From assembly GCF_900660705.1 (NCBI RefSeq), contig NZ_LR215043.1, forward strand, positions 62,001-126,000: a DNA stretch of 64,000 nt, read 5' to 3'. Under the pieces are notes generated by a model. It was given only the letters and a program-made list of their open reading frames with translations, did not search any database and was not told the DNA's origin. Shown in pieces: positions 21,627 to 32,792 of this stretch; the first letter of the stretch is position 1; each line of letters starts with the position of its first letter. Both the position numbers and the translations under genes were made by a program. This DNA is from Mycoplasmopsis columbinasalis. GTDB taxonomy: Bacteria; Bacillota_I; Bacilli_A; Mycoplasmatales; Metamycoplasmataceae.

Positions 21627-21966
21627 CTATTTTGACTATTTCGCTAAAATAAAGTTTCATTTTATGTTATGTTAGTTAAAAATGCTTTTTGAATTTTGAA
21701 AAACTTATTCAAAACTAAATCAAAAGTTAACACTAGCTTAAAACTTTAATGAAGAATTACGAATTAAAATAATAAATACGTTTTAACTAAATTATGTGGG
21801 TACATAAATTTGAAACTATTCTAGCGGCTAACAATATTAATAAAACTAGTAGTTGTCGTCATAATTTCTAGTTTCAAAACCAAGAGTTTTCTAAGTTAAC
21901 AATGTAAAAAAAATAATTAAAAGCAAAAACTTTTAGCAAAATTTTTTTTAATTTTGTCTCTATTTT

Positions 21967-21995
21967 TTGCAATGACTTTAGCTTTGACATATAAT
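21967..21995 (+). promoter_or_regulatory. tmRNA promoter
   Basis: TTGCAA and TATAAT separated by 17 bases, with the predicted start 7-14 bases before the mature tmRNA 5' end. Confidence 0.7.
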
Positions 21996-22008
21996 TGCAA
22001 ACAAAAAC

Positions 22009-22378
22009 GGGGATGAAATGGTCTCGACATACTTTAGGAATTAATTACATCAGTAGTGTGGCAGACTATAATGCTTTCTAGGCTTTTAGAATCGCAAACG
22101 AAGAAAAAGCGGAAGTTAAACTTCCAGCATTTGCTTATGCAAATGCATATTCAGCAAATCTTGCTTTTGCTTAGTAAATAGCAGCAAGTGGCTTAAAGAA
22201 AGAGAACGCTTCTTTAAGTTGGTTTAGATCTCGTCTAATACTAATGTTAAAGTATTGATAAATTGAAGTTTTTGTTTATTTCTAATTAATTTATCTTTTT
22301 CAAAATAAACTAAACTGTAAAAAGTGTAGTTAATGACTTAATTTATGGACGCGGGTTCGATTCCCGTCATCTCCACCA
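22009..22378 (+). ncRNA. ssrA: Transfer-messenger RNA (tmRNA)
   Basis: The ends GGGGATGAAATGG and CGGGTTCGATTCCCG...ATCTCCACCA form the tRNA-Ala-like domain. The tag frame at 22094-22174 encodes 26 residues beginning ANEEKAEVKLPAF and ending SANLAFA, followed by TAG TAA. The LAFA ending is the usual proteolysis signal of mycoplasmal tags. tmRNA with SmpB frees stalled ribosomes and tags the unfinished protein. Confidence 0.96.
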
Positions 22379-22387
22379 AGTGATATA

Positions 22388-22411
22388 AACTTGCCTAAAG
22401 CAAGTTTTTTT
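22388..22411 (+). terminator. Terminator after tmRNA
   Basis: AACTTGC-CTAAA-GCAAGTT, a perfect 7-bp stem, followed by TTTTT. Confidence 0.88.
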
Positions 22412-23540
22412 CGTGAATTTTTGTCTTAACAAAATACAAAAAAGAATGTGACAAAAGCATATATTTAGCGCGTTTTTTTGCTGAAAATGAAAGCATATAA
22501 TAAAAGTTGAAAGGACCTTTTTCTGACTTAATTTGAATTTAAAAAAATTATTATTTTAGTTTAAGTCTATAAAATAGGTTTTTTCGCTAAATTTAATTTA
22601 AGTTACTTGTGATCTTTTTTTCTTTAAAGCTGTTAACTTCTCACGAACCAATAGCAGCTGTACCACAAGTTTTAATACAGATGCTTGTAAAAATTTACAT
22701 CACAAAGTAACGACCAAATATTTTTTTAGACTTCGTAAAAAATAAAAATTAAGTCACTAATATTGTTTTTTGAAAATGGAATTGCAAAGATATGAAAATT
22801 AATAAAACTGCTTAAATCCTCAATTACAACTGGAAAATCATTTGTTTTTGCAAAATGAAATAAACTTAAAGTTTGCCACTTATTAATCAAAAAAATACAT
22901 AAGTCATTTTCATTTAATACGAAGTATTATTGTTAAGTAATCTCTTGTGAACATTTTTATCAATGTGTTTCAATTGTTAAATTAACCATAAATAAATTTG
23001 GTTTATCACATAATTTCTTAATTGATGGAATTTTTCAAAAGAATAAATTTCATTGGTTTTAGAAGATATAAAAATAACAATGTTTAAACTTTTTTTTAAA
23101 AGCACTTGATATTGCAAAATGCTTTAAAGTGGTAAAAATAATTATAAATGATAAATAATTTTGCAATTTTCATAAATCCCTAGTTTTTACATTAAGTTTT
23201 TATTTCCGTTGACGAATCCTATCAAAAAACGAATATATATGAAAAATTTGAATTTAGTTTAACTTCAGAAAAAATTTTTTATTTTGCCACATTTTGTATA
23301 ATGAATGCGGTAAATAAAATATTAATATATTTAAATTTACCACGGAATTGATAATAGCCTTTACCGTTATATAAAAGGTATTACAGCATTCTTTTTCGGG
23401 TATGTTAGCGAATGTTAAAATATTTTTATCAAAAAAGTTAAAAAGTAAAAATTAGAAAGTTTTAATCTAACGGTTAAAACTGGTAAAGTTTAAATAATTA
23501 TTTAAATATTATTTTTTTTAAATTTTGGAAACACTGGAAA
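22412..23540. other. About 1.1 kb without genes, before the lipoprotein arrays
   Basis: Very AT-rich and broken by stops in all frames, even when TGA is read as Trp. I see no tRNA, no repeat shared with the rest of the window and no recognisable gene remnant. A TATAAT at 23297-23302 could be the promoter of the first variable lipoprotein gene, but it has no clear -35 box. Confidence 0.5.
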
Positions 23541-23712
23541 TAAGAATTTCCAGGAACAAAGTAGATTTCACTAATCGAATCTAACTATGAAATAGGTCTA
23601 GATCAAGAATTCAATCTAGATTAAACTTAGGTGCTAAATGCATAATTTTTAGCATTTTTTCAACAAGAAATTTCTTTACAAAATAATTCAATCAATACAC
23701 AAGGAGAGAAAA
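23541..23712 (+). promoter_or_regulatory. Conserved lipoprotein leader, copy 1
   Basis: The reference copy of a block of about 172 bp found before ten lipoprotein genes. In order it contains TTCCaGGAA, hairpin 1 (AGATT / AATCT, 23563-23582), hairpin 2 (TCTAGAT / ATCTAGA, 23597-23620), hairpin 3 (TGCTAAA / TTTAGCA, 23632-23654, followed by six T), then ACAAGGAGAGAAAA and the GTG start. Hairpin 3 looks like a weak intrinsic terminator. I find no clear promoter inside the block. Confidence 0.6.
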
Positions 23713-26700
23713 GTGAAACTCAAAAAATTCTCATTCTTATTGTCTGCTACTGCCGCAACAGTTGCAGTACCATTAGTTGCTGTTTCATGTGGTAAAACCG
23801 CAACAACAGAAGTTACAGCACAAGGCGAGCTCGACAAAATTACAGCAGTAGCTTTCACTGGAACAGACCAAGCTAACACTTCAGTTAGCGACGTAACAAA
23901 CGAGCAACTTAAACTTAAAGCTGGCGAAGCAGATTACAAGGCTCCAACTGGTAGCGATGTAAAAGTTGCCTTTGAAATTACAACAAGACTAGCAGTTGAT
24001 GGTTCTTTAAAAGTTAAAGTTTCAGTACAAAAAGGCGCAGAAACACCTCTAACAAAAGAATTAGATTTAACAGGTTTTAAAGCTGAACCTGCTGTTCAAA
24101 ACGTTACACAAGCAGAAGTTGACGCTGAAGCAGCCAAGATTACAGCTGTTGAATACAACGGTACAGAAGCAAGCGCTAAAGAAAATGTGCTTCCATCACA
24201 AGTTGATGTTGCTAAGTTAGTTGCTAAAGCAGGAAAAGAAGTTTATGCACATCCTATTGGTGGTAGCTGAGCAACAGAATTTGTGAAAACAGCTGATGAT
24301 GATGCAGCAGGTACTTTAAAAGTTAAAGTAAAAGTTACTAGCGGTACACTTTTTGCTGAATCAAAAGAAGTTGCTTTAGATGGCTTCTTAACTAGCGACC
24401 AAAAAGCTGTAAACGACGCTAAAGCAGCAATTACAAGTGCTGATTACGACGACAAAGCTTCAGTTTTACCATCAGAAGCAACAGATTTAAATAAATTTAG
24501 TGTTACTCAAGCTCCAGCTCCAGATGCAGGAATCACTGTTACTTATGGAATTGTTGCTAACTCACAAAATAATGATGCTGGTACTTTAAAAGTTAAAGCT
24601 ACCTTAACCAAAGGTGGTAAAACTGCAGTTACTGATGAATTAGAAGTTAGTGGTTTCTTAACCAGCGACCAAAAAGCTGTAAATGATGCTAAAGCAGCAA
24701 TTACAAGTGCTGACTACACAGACAAAGCTTCAGTTTTACCATCAGAAGCAACAGATTTAAATAAATTTAGTGTTACTCAAGCTCCAGCTCCAGATGCAGG
24801 AATCACTGTTACTTATGGAATTGTTGCTAACTCACAAAATAATGATGCTGGTACTTTAAAAGTTAAAGTAAAAGTTACTAGCGGTACACTTTTTGCTGAA
24901 TCAAAAGAAGTTGCTTTAGATGGCTTCTTAACTAGCGACCAAAAAGCTGTAAACGACGCTAAAGCAGCAATTACAAGTGCTGATTACGACGACAAAGCTT
25001 CAGTTTTACCATCAGAAGCAACAGATTTAAATAAATTTAGTGTTACTCAAGCTCCAGCTCCAGATGCAGGAATCACTGTTACTTATGGAATTGTTGCTAA
25101 CTCACAAAATAATGATGCTGGTACTTTAAAAGTTAAAGCTACCTTAACCAAAGGTGGTAAAACTGCAGTTACTGATGAATTAGAAGTTAGTGGTTTCTTA
25201 ACCAGCGACCAAAAAGCTGTAAATGATGCTAAAGCAGCAATTACAAGTGCTGACTACACAGACAAAGCTTCAGTTTTACCATCAGAAGCAACAGATTTAA
25301 ATAAATTTAGTGTTACTCAAGCTCCAGCTCCAGATGCAGGAATCACTGTTACTTATGGAATTGTTGCTAACTCACAAAATAATGATGCTGGTACTTTAAA
25401 AGTTAAAGCTACCTTAACCAAAGGTGGTAAAACTGCAGTTACTGATGAATTAGAAGTTAGTGGTTTCTTAACCAGCGACCAAAAAGCTGTAAATGATGCT
25501 AAAGCAGCAATTACAAGTGCTGACTACACAGACAAAGCTTCAGTTTTACCATCAGAAGCAACAGATTTAAATAAATTTAGTGTTACTCAAGCTCCAGCTC
25601 CAGATGCAGGAATCACTGTTACTTATGGAATTGTTGCTAACTCACAAAATAATGATGCTGGTACTTTAAAAGTTAAAGCTACCTTAACCAAAGGTGGTAA
25701 AACTGCAGTTACTGATGAATTAGAAGTTAGTGGTTTCTTAACCAGCGACCAAAAAGCTGTAAATGATGCTAAAGCAGCAATTACAAGTGCTGACTACACA
25801 GACAAAGCTTCAGTTTTACCATCAGAAGCAACAGATTTAAATAAATTTAGTGTTACTCAAGCTCCAGCTCCAGATGCAGGAATCACTGTTACTTATGGAA
25901 TTGTTGCTAACTCACAAAATAATGATGCTGGTACTTTAAAAGTTAAAGTAAAAGTTACTAGCGGTACACTTTTTGCTGAATCAAAAGAAGTTGCTTTAGA
26001 TGGCTTCTTAACTAGCGACCAAAAAGCTGTAAACGACGCTAAAGCAGCAATTACAAGTGCTGATTACGACGACAAAGCTTCAGTTTTACCATCAGAAGCA
26101 ACAGATTTAAATAAATTTAGTGTTACTCAAGCTCCAGCTCCAGATGCAGGAATCACTGTTACTTATGGAATTGTTGCTAACTCACAAAATAATGATGCTG
26201 GTACTTTAAAAGTTAAAGCTACCTTAACCAAAGGTGGTAAAACTGCAGTTACTGATGAATTAGAAGTTAGTGGTTTCTTAACCAGCGACCAAAAAGCTGT
26301 AAATGATGCTAAAGCAGCAATTACAAGTGCTGACTACACAGACAAAGCTTCAGTTTTACCATCAGAAGCAACAGATTTAAATAAATTTAGTGTTACTCAA
26401 GCTCCAGCTCCAGATGCAGGAATCACTGTTACTTATGGAATTGTTGCTAACTCACAAAATAATGATGCTGGTACTTTAAAAGTTAAAGCTACCTTAACCA
26501 AAGGTGGTAAAACTGCAGTTACTGATGAATTAGAAGTTAGTGGTTTCTTAACCAGCGACCAAAAAGCTGTAAATGATGCTAAAGCAGCAATTACAAGTGC
26601 TGACTACACAGACAAAGCTTCAGTTTTACCATCAGAAGCAACAGATTTAAATAAATTTAGTGTTACTCAAGCTCCAGCTCCAGATGCAGGAATCACTGTT

Positions 26701-27147
26701 ACTTATGAAATTGTTGCTAGCTCACAAGATAATGCGACAGGTACTTTAAAAGTTAAAGCTACCTTAACCAAAGGCGGTAAAACTGCAGTTACTGGTGAAT
26801 TACCAGTTAATGGTTTCTTAACCACAGATCAAGACAACAAAAACAAAGCAGATGCAAAAGCAACTGAATTAACTAGTCAAACTCCAAAAGGTTCAGAAAG
26901 TCGAACCTGAGAATCAGTTGATGCGTTTGTAACAGCCTTTAACAATAGTGACGCTTCAGGTCAAGAATTAAGAAATGGCTTTAAATTTGATGGTCTTGCT
27001 GATGGATACAGAGCAGTATTTAAAGATGGCGCTGTCAAAAAAACAAGCGACGATACTAAAGCCACCCTTAAATTTACAATTAACCTCAGTGGTCAAACTT
27101 CTGAAGAAAAAGCAGTTGACTTTACAGTTCCTATCACTCCATCATAA
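23713..27147 (+). CDS. Variable lipoprotein 1, 1,144 aa, with nine 90-aa repeats
   Basis: GTG start behind AGGAGAG. Signal peptide MKLKKFSFLLSATAATVAVP with lipobox AVSC, so a lipid-anchored surface protein. After Cys, two unique modules of about 90 aa (DKITAVAFTG... and KITAVEYNGT...) are followed by nine tandem 90-aa repeats (24391-26820) that begin SDQKAVNDAKAAI. The C-terminal domain (type C1) has WESVDAFVTAFNNSDASGQ and ends in VDFTVPITPS. The modules resemble the 'lipoprotein 17-related variable surface protein' domain of mycoplasmas. TGA codons at the module borders are Trp. It is the first gene of the plus-strand array and the longest member of the family. The likely role is as a size-variable surface antigen; the ligand is unknown. 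Confidence 0.9.
24391..26820 (+). repeat. Nine tandem 270-bp repeats in lipoprotein 1
   Basis: Units start at 24391, 24661, 24931, 25201, 25471, 25741, 26011, 26281 and 26551. Units of the same type appear identical at the DNA level. Units 2 and 6 end in the TSGTLFAESKEVALDGF tail borrowed from the preceding unique module; the other units end in TKGGKTAVTDELEVSGF, and the ninth in a variant of this. Units that follow the borrowed tail read ADYDDKASV instead of ADYTDKASV. The unit 2-3 dimer recurs as units 6-7, which points to unequal crossing over. Confidence 0.92.
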
Positions 27148-27170
27148 GATTAATTACAACACTATTTTTT

Positions 27171-27197
27171 AAACGAGCAATTTTGCTCGTTTTTTTC
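27171..27197 (+). terminator. Terminator of lipoprotein 1
   Basis: AAACGAGCAA-TT-TTGCTCGTTT followed by T6. The same hairpin, with small changes, ends every gene of the two arrays. Confidence 0.88.
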
Positions 27198-27220
27198 TGC
27201 TTTTTGAGAAGTAGCAACAG

Positions 27221-27391
27221 TAAGAATTTCCAGGAACAAAGTAGATTTCACTAGTCAAATCTAACTATGAAATAGGCCTAGATCAAGAATTCAATCTAGA
27301 TTAAACTTAGGTGCTAAATGCATAATTTTTAGCATTTTTTCAACAAGAAATTTCTTTAAAAATAATTCAATCAATACACAAGGAGAGAAAA
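27221..27391 (+). promoter_or_regulatory. Conserved lipoprotein leader, copy 2
   Basis: Same block as copy 1 with a few substitutions. Hairpin 1 arms are extended to AGATTT / AAATCT. Confidence 0.58.
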
Positions 27392-28990
27392 GTGAAACTC
27401 AAAAAATTCTCATTCTTATTGTCTACTACTGCCGCAACAGTTGCAGTACCATTAGTTGCTGTTTCCTGCGGTAAAACCGCAACAACAGAAGTTACAGCAC
27501 AAGGCGAACTCGACAAAATTACAGCAGTAGCTTTCACTGGAACAAACCAAGCTAACACTTCAGTTAACGACGTAACAAACGAGCAACTTAAACTTAAAGC
27601 TGGCGAAGCAGATTACAAGGCTCCAACTGGTAGCGATGTGAAAGTTGCCTTTGATATTACAACAAGATTAGCAGTTGATGGTTCTTTAAAAGTTAAAGTT
27701 TCAGTACAAAAAGGCGCAGAAACACCTCAAACAAAAGAATTAGATTTAACAGGTTTTAAAGCTGAGCCTGCTGTTCAAAACGTTACACAAGCAGAAGTTG
27801 ACGCTGAAGCAGCTAAGATTACAGCTGTTGAATACAACGGTACCGAAGCAAGCGCTAAAGAAAATGTGCTTCCATCACAAGTTGATGCTGCTAATTTAGT
27901 TGCTAAAGCAGGAGAACAAAGCTATGTACTTCCTGTTGGTGGTAACTGAGCAAAAGAATTTGTGAAAACAGCTGACGATGCAGCAGGTACTTTAAAAGTT
28001 AAAGTAAAAGTTACTAGCGGTACACTTTTTGCTGAATCAAAAGAAGTTACTTTAGATGGCTTCTTAACTAGCGCAAATAAAAAAGCAGCAGAAGTACAAG
28101 CTGAAGCAAACAAAATTACAGCTGTTGAATACTTAGGCACTGGCGAAAGCGCAAAAGAAAAAGTACTTCCATCAGCAGTTACTTTTGCAAACACAAACTT
28201 CAAAGCAAAAGTAAATAACAATGACTATGAACTCCCAACAGCAGTTGAAGGAAAAGCTTGATCATTAGAATTTGTTAAAGTTACTGCTGATGATGCAAAA
28301 GGAAAACTTACTGTTAAAGTAAAAGTTACTTTCGATGATGTGTCAAGAGAATCAAAAGATATTGTGTTAGAAGGCTTTTTAACTAGCGACCAAAAAGCTG
28401 TAAACGATGCTAAAACAGCAATTACAAGTGCTGATTACGCCGACAAAGCTTCAGTTTTACCCTCAACTGCAGATGTAACTAAATTTAGTGTTACTCAAGC
28501 TCCAGCAGCTGGAATTGCTGTTTCTTATGAAATTGTTGCTAACTCACAAAATGACGCTTCTGGTACTTTAAAAGTTAAAGCTACCTTAACCAAAGGTGAT
28601 AAAACTGCAGTTACTGGTGAATTAGAAGTTAGTGGTTTCTTAACTACAGTTCAAGATGCAGCTGCTAAGAAAGCTAAGGCAGATGCTGAAGCAACTAGAT
28701 TAGCTGCAACTAATGTTACATATTCAGGAAGTCTAACTTGAGCATCAGTTGATGAGTTTGTAGCAGCCTTTAAAAATAGTGAAGCTTCAGGTCAAACATT
28801 AAGAGAAGCCTTCACATTTGCTGATGTTGCTGAAGGATACAGAGCAGTATTTAAAGCTGATGCTGTTAAAAAAGATAGCGAACAAACAAAAGCAACTCTT
28901 AAATTTACAGTTAACTTCAGTGGTCAAACTTCTGAAGAAAAAACAGTTGACTTTACAGTTCCTATTACTCCTACATCATCATCATCATAA
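27392..28990 (+). CDS. Variable lipoprotein 2, 532 aa
   Basis: GTG start and the same signal peptide as lipoprotein 1, with one change (STTAAT). Module order: first unique module, the KITAVEYNGT module with the TSGTLFAESKEVTLDGF tail, a module starting NKKAAEVQAEANKITAVEY, one SDQKAVNDAKTAI module, a lysine-rich linker (AAKKAKADAEATRLAATNV) and a C1-type C-terminal domain. The last codons are four TCA (Ser) in a row before TAA; other copies have one or three, which suggests a small length-variable microsatellite. The frame is intact. Lipid-anchored surface protein of unknown binding partner. Confidence 0.88.
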
Positions 28991-29013
28991 GATTAATTAC
29001 AACACTATTTTTT

Positions 29014-29039
29014 AAACGAGCAATTTTACTCGTTTTTTT
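29014..29039 (+). terminator. Terminator of lipoprotein 2
   Basis: AAACGAG / CTCGTTT stem with an 8-base loop, followed by T. One change (TTTTACTC) shortens the stem relative to the other copies. Confidence 0.8.
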
Positions 29040-29063
29040 CTATTTTTTGAGGAGTAGCAACAG

Positions 29064-29235
29064 TAAGAATTTCCAGGAACAAAGTAGATTTCACTAGTCA
29101 AATCTAACTATGAAATAGGTCTAGATCAAGAATTCAATCTAGATTAAACTTAGATGCTAAATGGATAATTTTTAGCATTTTTACAACAAGAAATTTCTTT
29201 ACAAAATAATTCAAACAATACACAAGGAGAGAAAA
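29064..29235 (+). promoter_or_regulatory. Conserved lipoprotein leader, copy 3
   Basis: Same three-hairpin block. The loop of hairpin 3 carries a change (ATGGATAA instead of ATGCATAA) while the stem is kept. Confidence 0.58.
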
Positions 29236-30842
29236 GTGAAACTCAAAAAATTCTCATTCTTATTGTCTGCTACTGCCGCAACAGTTGCAGTACCATTAGT
29301 TGCTTTTTCATGCGGTAAAACCGCAACAACAGAAGTTACAGCACAAGGCGAGCGCGACAAAATTACAGCAGTAGCTTTCACTGGAACAGACCAAGCTAAC
29401 ACTTCAGTTAACGACGTAACAAAGATGCAACTTAAACTTAAAGCTGGCGAAGCAGATTACAAGGCTCCAACTGGTAGCGATGTGAAAGTTGACTTTGAAA
29501 TTACAACAAGATTAGCAGTTGATGGTTCTTTAAAAGTTAAAGTTTCAGTACAAAAAGGCGCAGAAACACCTCTAACAAAAGAATTAGATTTAACAGGTTT
29601 TAAAGCTGAACCTGCTGTTCAAAACGTTACTCAAGAACAAGTTAACACTGAAGCAGCTAAGATTACAGCTGTTGAATACAACGGTACCAAAGCAAGCGCT
29701 AAAGAAAATGTGCTTCCATCACAAGTTGATGATGCCAAGTTAGTTGCTAAAGCAGGAGAACAAAACTATGTACTTCCTGTTGGTGATAGCTGAGCAACAG
29801 AATTTGTGAAAACACCAGATGATGTAGCAGGTACTTTAAAAGTTAAAGTAAAAGTTACTAGCGGTACACTTTTTGCTGAATCAAAAGAAGTTACTTTAGA
29901 TGGCTTCTTAACTAGCGCAAATAAAAAAGAAGCAGAAGTACAAGCTGAAGCAAACAAAATTACAGCTGTTGAATACTTAGGTACTGGTGAAAAAGCAAAA
30001 GACAAAGTGCTTCCATCAGCAGTTGCTTTTGAAAATACAAACTTCAAAGCTAAAGCAAATGACAATGACTATACTCTTCCAACAGCAGTTGAAGGAAAAG
30101 CTTGATCATTAAGTTTTGTTAAAGTTTCTGCTGATGATGCAAAAGGAAAACTTACTGTTAAAGTAAAAGTTACTTTCGATGGTGTGTCAAAAGAATCACA
30201 AGACATTGTGGTAGAAGGTTTCTTAACTAGCGACCAAAAAGCTGTAAACGATGCTAAAACAGCAATTACAGCTGCTGATTACACAGGCAAAGCTTCAGTT
30301 TTACCATCAGCTGCAGATGTAACTAAATTTAGTGTTACTCAAGCTCCAGCAGCTGGAATTGCTGTTTCTTATGAAATTGTTGCTAACTCACAAAATGACG
30401 CTTCTGGTACTTTAAAAGTTAAAGCTACCTTAACCAAAGGTGATAAAACTGCAGTTACTGGTGAATTAGAAGTTAGTGGTTTCTTAACTACAGCTCAAGA
30501 TGCAGCTGCTAAGAAAGCTAAGGCAGATGCTGAAGCAACTAGATTAGCTGCAACTAATGTTACATATTCAGTACATATTCAGGAAGTCTAACTTGAGCAT
30601 CAGTTGATGAGTTTGTAGCAGCCTTTAACAATAGTGAAGCTTCAGGTCAAACATTAAGAGAAGCCTTCACATTTGCTGATGTTGCTGAAGGATACAGAGC
30701 AGTATTTAAAGATGGCGCTGTCAAAAAAACAGACGATGAGTCTAAAGCAACTCTTAAATTTACAGTTAGCTTCAGTGGTCAAACTTCTGAAGAAAAAACT
30801 GTTGACTTTATGGTTCCTATCACTCAACCATCACAAGATTAA
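29236..30842 (+). pseudogene. Variable lipoprotein 3, C-terminal domain lost to an 11-bp duplication
   Basis: Same architecture as lipoprotein 2, open from the GTG at 29236 to a TAA at 30589-30591 (451 aa). An exact tandem copy of TACATATTCAG (30561-30571 and 30572-30582) shifts the frame just before the C1 domain. The remaining C1 domain is intact in another frame to a TAA at 30840-30842. Removing one copy would restore a protein of about 530 aa. The truncated product would still be a lipoprotein with all N-terminal modules. An 11-bp tandem duplication can revert, so this could be a switch rather than decay. Confidence 0.82.
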
Positions 30843-30859
30843 TTACAACACTATTTTTT

Positions 30860-30885
30860 AAACGAGCAATTTTGCTCGTTTTTTT
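30860..30885 (+). terminator. Terminator of lipoprotein 3
   Basis: AAACGAGCAA / TTGCTCGTTT hairpin followed by T6. Confidence 0.88.
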
Positions 30886-30909
30886 CTGCTTTTTGAGGAG
30901 TAGCAACAG

Positions 30910-31081
30910 TAAGAATTTCCAGGAACAAAGTAGATTTCATTAGTCGAATCTAACTATGAAATAGGTCTAGATCAAGAATTCAATCTAGACTAAACTTAGG
31001 TGCTAAATGCATAATTTTTAGCATTTTTACAATAAGAAATTTCTTTACAAAATAATTCAATCAATACACAAGGAGAGAAAA
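30910..31081 (+). promoter_or_regulatory. Conserved lipoprotein leader, copy 4
   Basis: Same block. Hairpin 2 has one change in its 3' arm flank (CTAGAC), and hairpin 1 reads AGATTtcattagtcgAATCT. Confidence 0.58.
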
Positions 31082-32719
31082 GTGAAACTCAAAAAATTCT
31101 CATTCTTATTGTCTGCTACTGCTGCAACAGTTGCAGTACCATTAGTTGCTGTTTCATGTGGTAAAACCGCAACAACAGAAGTTACAGCACAAGGCGAGCT
31201 CGACAAAATTACAGCAGTAGTTTTCACTGGAACAGATCAAGCTAACACTTCAGTAAACAATGTAACGAAAGAACAACTTAAACTTAAAGCTGGCGAAGCA
31301 GATTACAAAGCTCCAACTGGTAGCGATGTAAAAGTTGTTTTTGAAATTACAACAAGATTAGCAGTTGATGGTTCTTTAAAAGTTAAAGTTTCAGTACAAA
31401 AAGGTGCAGAAACACCTCTAACAAAAGAATTACCTTTAACAGGTTTTAAAGCTGAGCCTGCTGTTCAAAACGTTACACAAGCAGAAGTTGACGCTGAAGC
31501 AGCTAAAATTACAGCTGTTGAATACAACGGTACCGAAGCAAGTGTTAAAGATAAAGTGCTTCCATCACAAGTTGATGATGCCAAGTTAGTTGTTAAAGCG
31601 GGTGAACAAGGCTATGTACTTCCTGTTGGTGGTAGCTGAGCAACAGAATTTGTGAAAACACCAGATGATGTAGCAGGTACTTTAAAAGTTAAAGTAAAAG
31701 TTACTAGCGGTACACTTTTTGCTGAATCAAAAGAAGTTACTTTAGATGGCTTCTTAACTAGCGCAAATAAAAAAGCAGCAGAAGTACAAGCTGAAGCAAA
31801 CAAAATTACAAATGTTGAATACTTAGGCACTCGTGAAAAAGCGAAAGACAAAGTACTTCCATCAGCAGTTACTGTTACAAAAACAAATTTCAAAGCAAAA
31901 GAAAATGACAAAGACTATGTTGTTCCAGCAGCTATTGGGGAAAAAGTTTGATCATGAGACGTTGTTAAAGTTTCTGCTAATGATGCAGAAGGAAAACTCA
32001 CTGTTAAAGTAACAATTACTTTTGATGGTGAGTCAAAAGATTCGAAAGACTTTGTGTTAGAAGGTTTCTTAACTGCAGCAGCTAAAAAAGACGCAGAAAT
32101 ACAAGCTGAAGCAAACAAAATTACAGCTGTTGAATACTTAGGAACTGATGCAAACGCAAAAGACAAAGTGCTTCCATCAGCAGTTACTTTTATAAATACA
32201 AATTTTAAAGCGAAAGTAAATAACAATAACTACGATCTCCCAACAGCTGTTGAAGGAAAAGCTTGATCATTAGATTTTGTTAAAGTTCTTGCTAATGACG
32301 CAGAAGGAAAACTTACTGTTAAAGTAAAAGTTACTTTTGATGGCGTGTCAAAAGAATCAACAAATACTTTTGAATTGGAAGGTTTCTTAACTACAGATCA
32401 AGACAACAAAAACAAAACAGATGCTGAAGCAACTAGATTAGCAGCAACACAAGTTTCAATTACAGGTGAAGAAACATGAGCAGATGTTAATGCATTTGTT
32501 GCTGCATACAATAATGGAGAAGCAGCAGGACAAACATTAAGAGGTAAATTCTCATTTGCAAACAAAACACCAGACTATTCTGTTGTATTTAGAACAGGAG
32601 CAACCCCTAGTTCAACAGAAGCTGCGACTAAAGCAACTCTTAAATTTACTGTTAGTTACAAAGGTCAAGCTTCTGAAGAAACAGCAGTTGACTTTACAGT
32701 TCCTATCACTCCATCATAA
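31082..32719 (+). CDS. Variable lipoprotein 4, 545 aa, C2-type ending
   Basis: Same GTG start and signal peptide. Modules: first unique module, KITAVEYNGT module, two successive EAEANKIT...VEYLGT modules separated by a WSWDVVKVSANDAEG border, then a DQDNKNK linker and a C-terminal domain of the second type (C2: WADVNAFVAAYNNGEAAGQ ... YKGQASEETAVDF). The frame is intact. It is almost identical to the minus-strand gene starting at 43870; the differences I see are a few residues near the N-terminus and a longer end (PAPSQG against PS). The two copies form a large inverted repeat about 10 kb apart. Confidence 0.88.
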
Positions 32720-32742
32720 GATTAATTACAACACTATTTTTT

Positions 32743-32768
32743 AAACGAGCAATTTTGCTCGTTTTTTT
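32743..32768 (+). terminator. Terminator of lipoprotein 4
   Basis: AAACGAGCAA / TTGCTCGTTT hairpin followed by T. Confidence 0.88.
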
Positions 32769-32792
32769 CTGCTTTTTGAGAAGTAGCAACAG

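Noticed and set aside
21984-21995. TTGACA-like sequence directly before the tmRNA TATAAT taken as a -35 box
   Set aside because: It adjoins the -10 box with no spacer. TTGCAA 17 bases upstream fits better.
24268-24270. TGA codons read as stops in many genes
   Set aside because: Each falls at a conserved Trp position (for example GGSWATEF) and long homologous frames continue beyond it, so TGA is Trp.
24391-26820. CRISPR-like regular repeats
   Set aside because: The repeats are 270 bp, contiguous without spacers, and lie in frame within a coding sequence.
27922-28221. Antisense open frames of about 99 aa (MLFTFALKFVF type) in most lipoproteins
   Set aside because: They are mirror images of the EAEANKIT modules caused by codon bias, have no start signals and appear in every copy on either strand.
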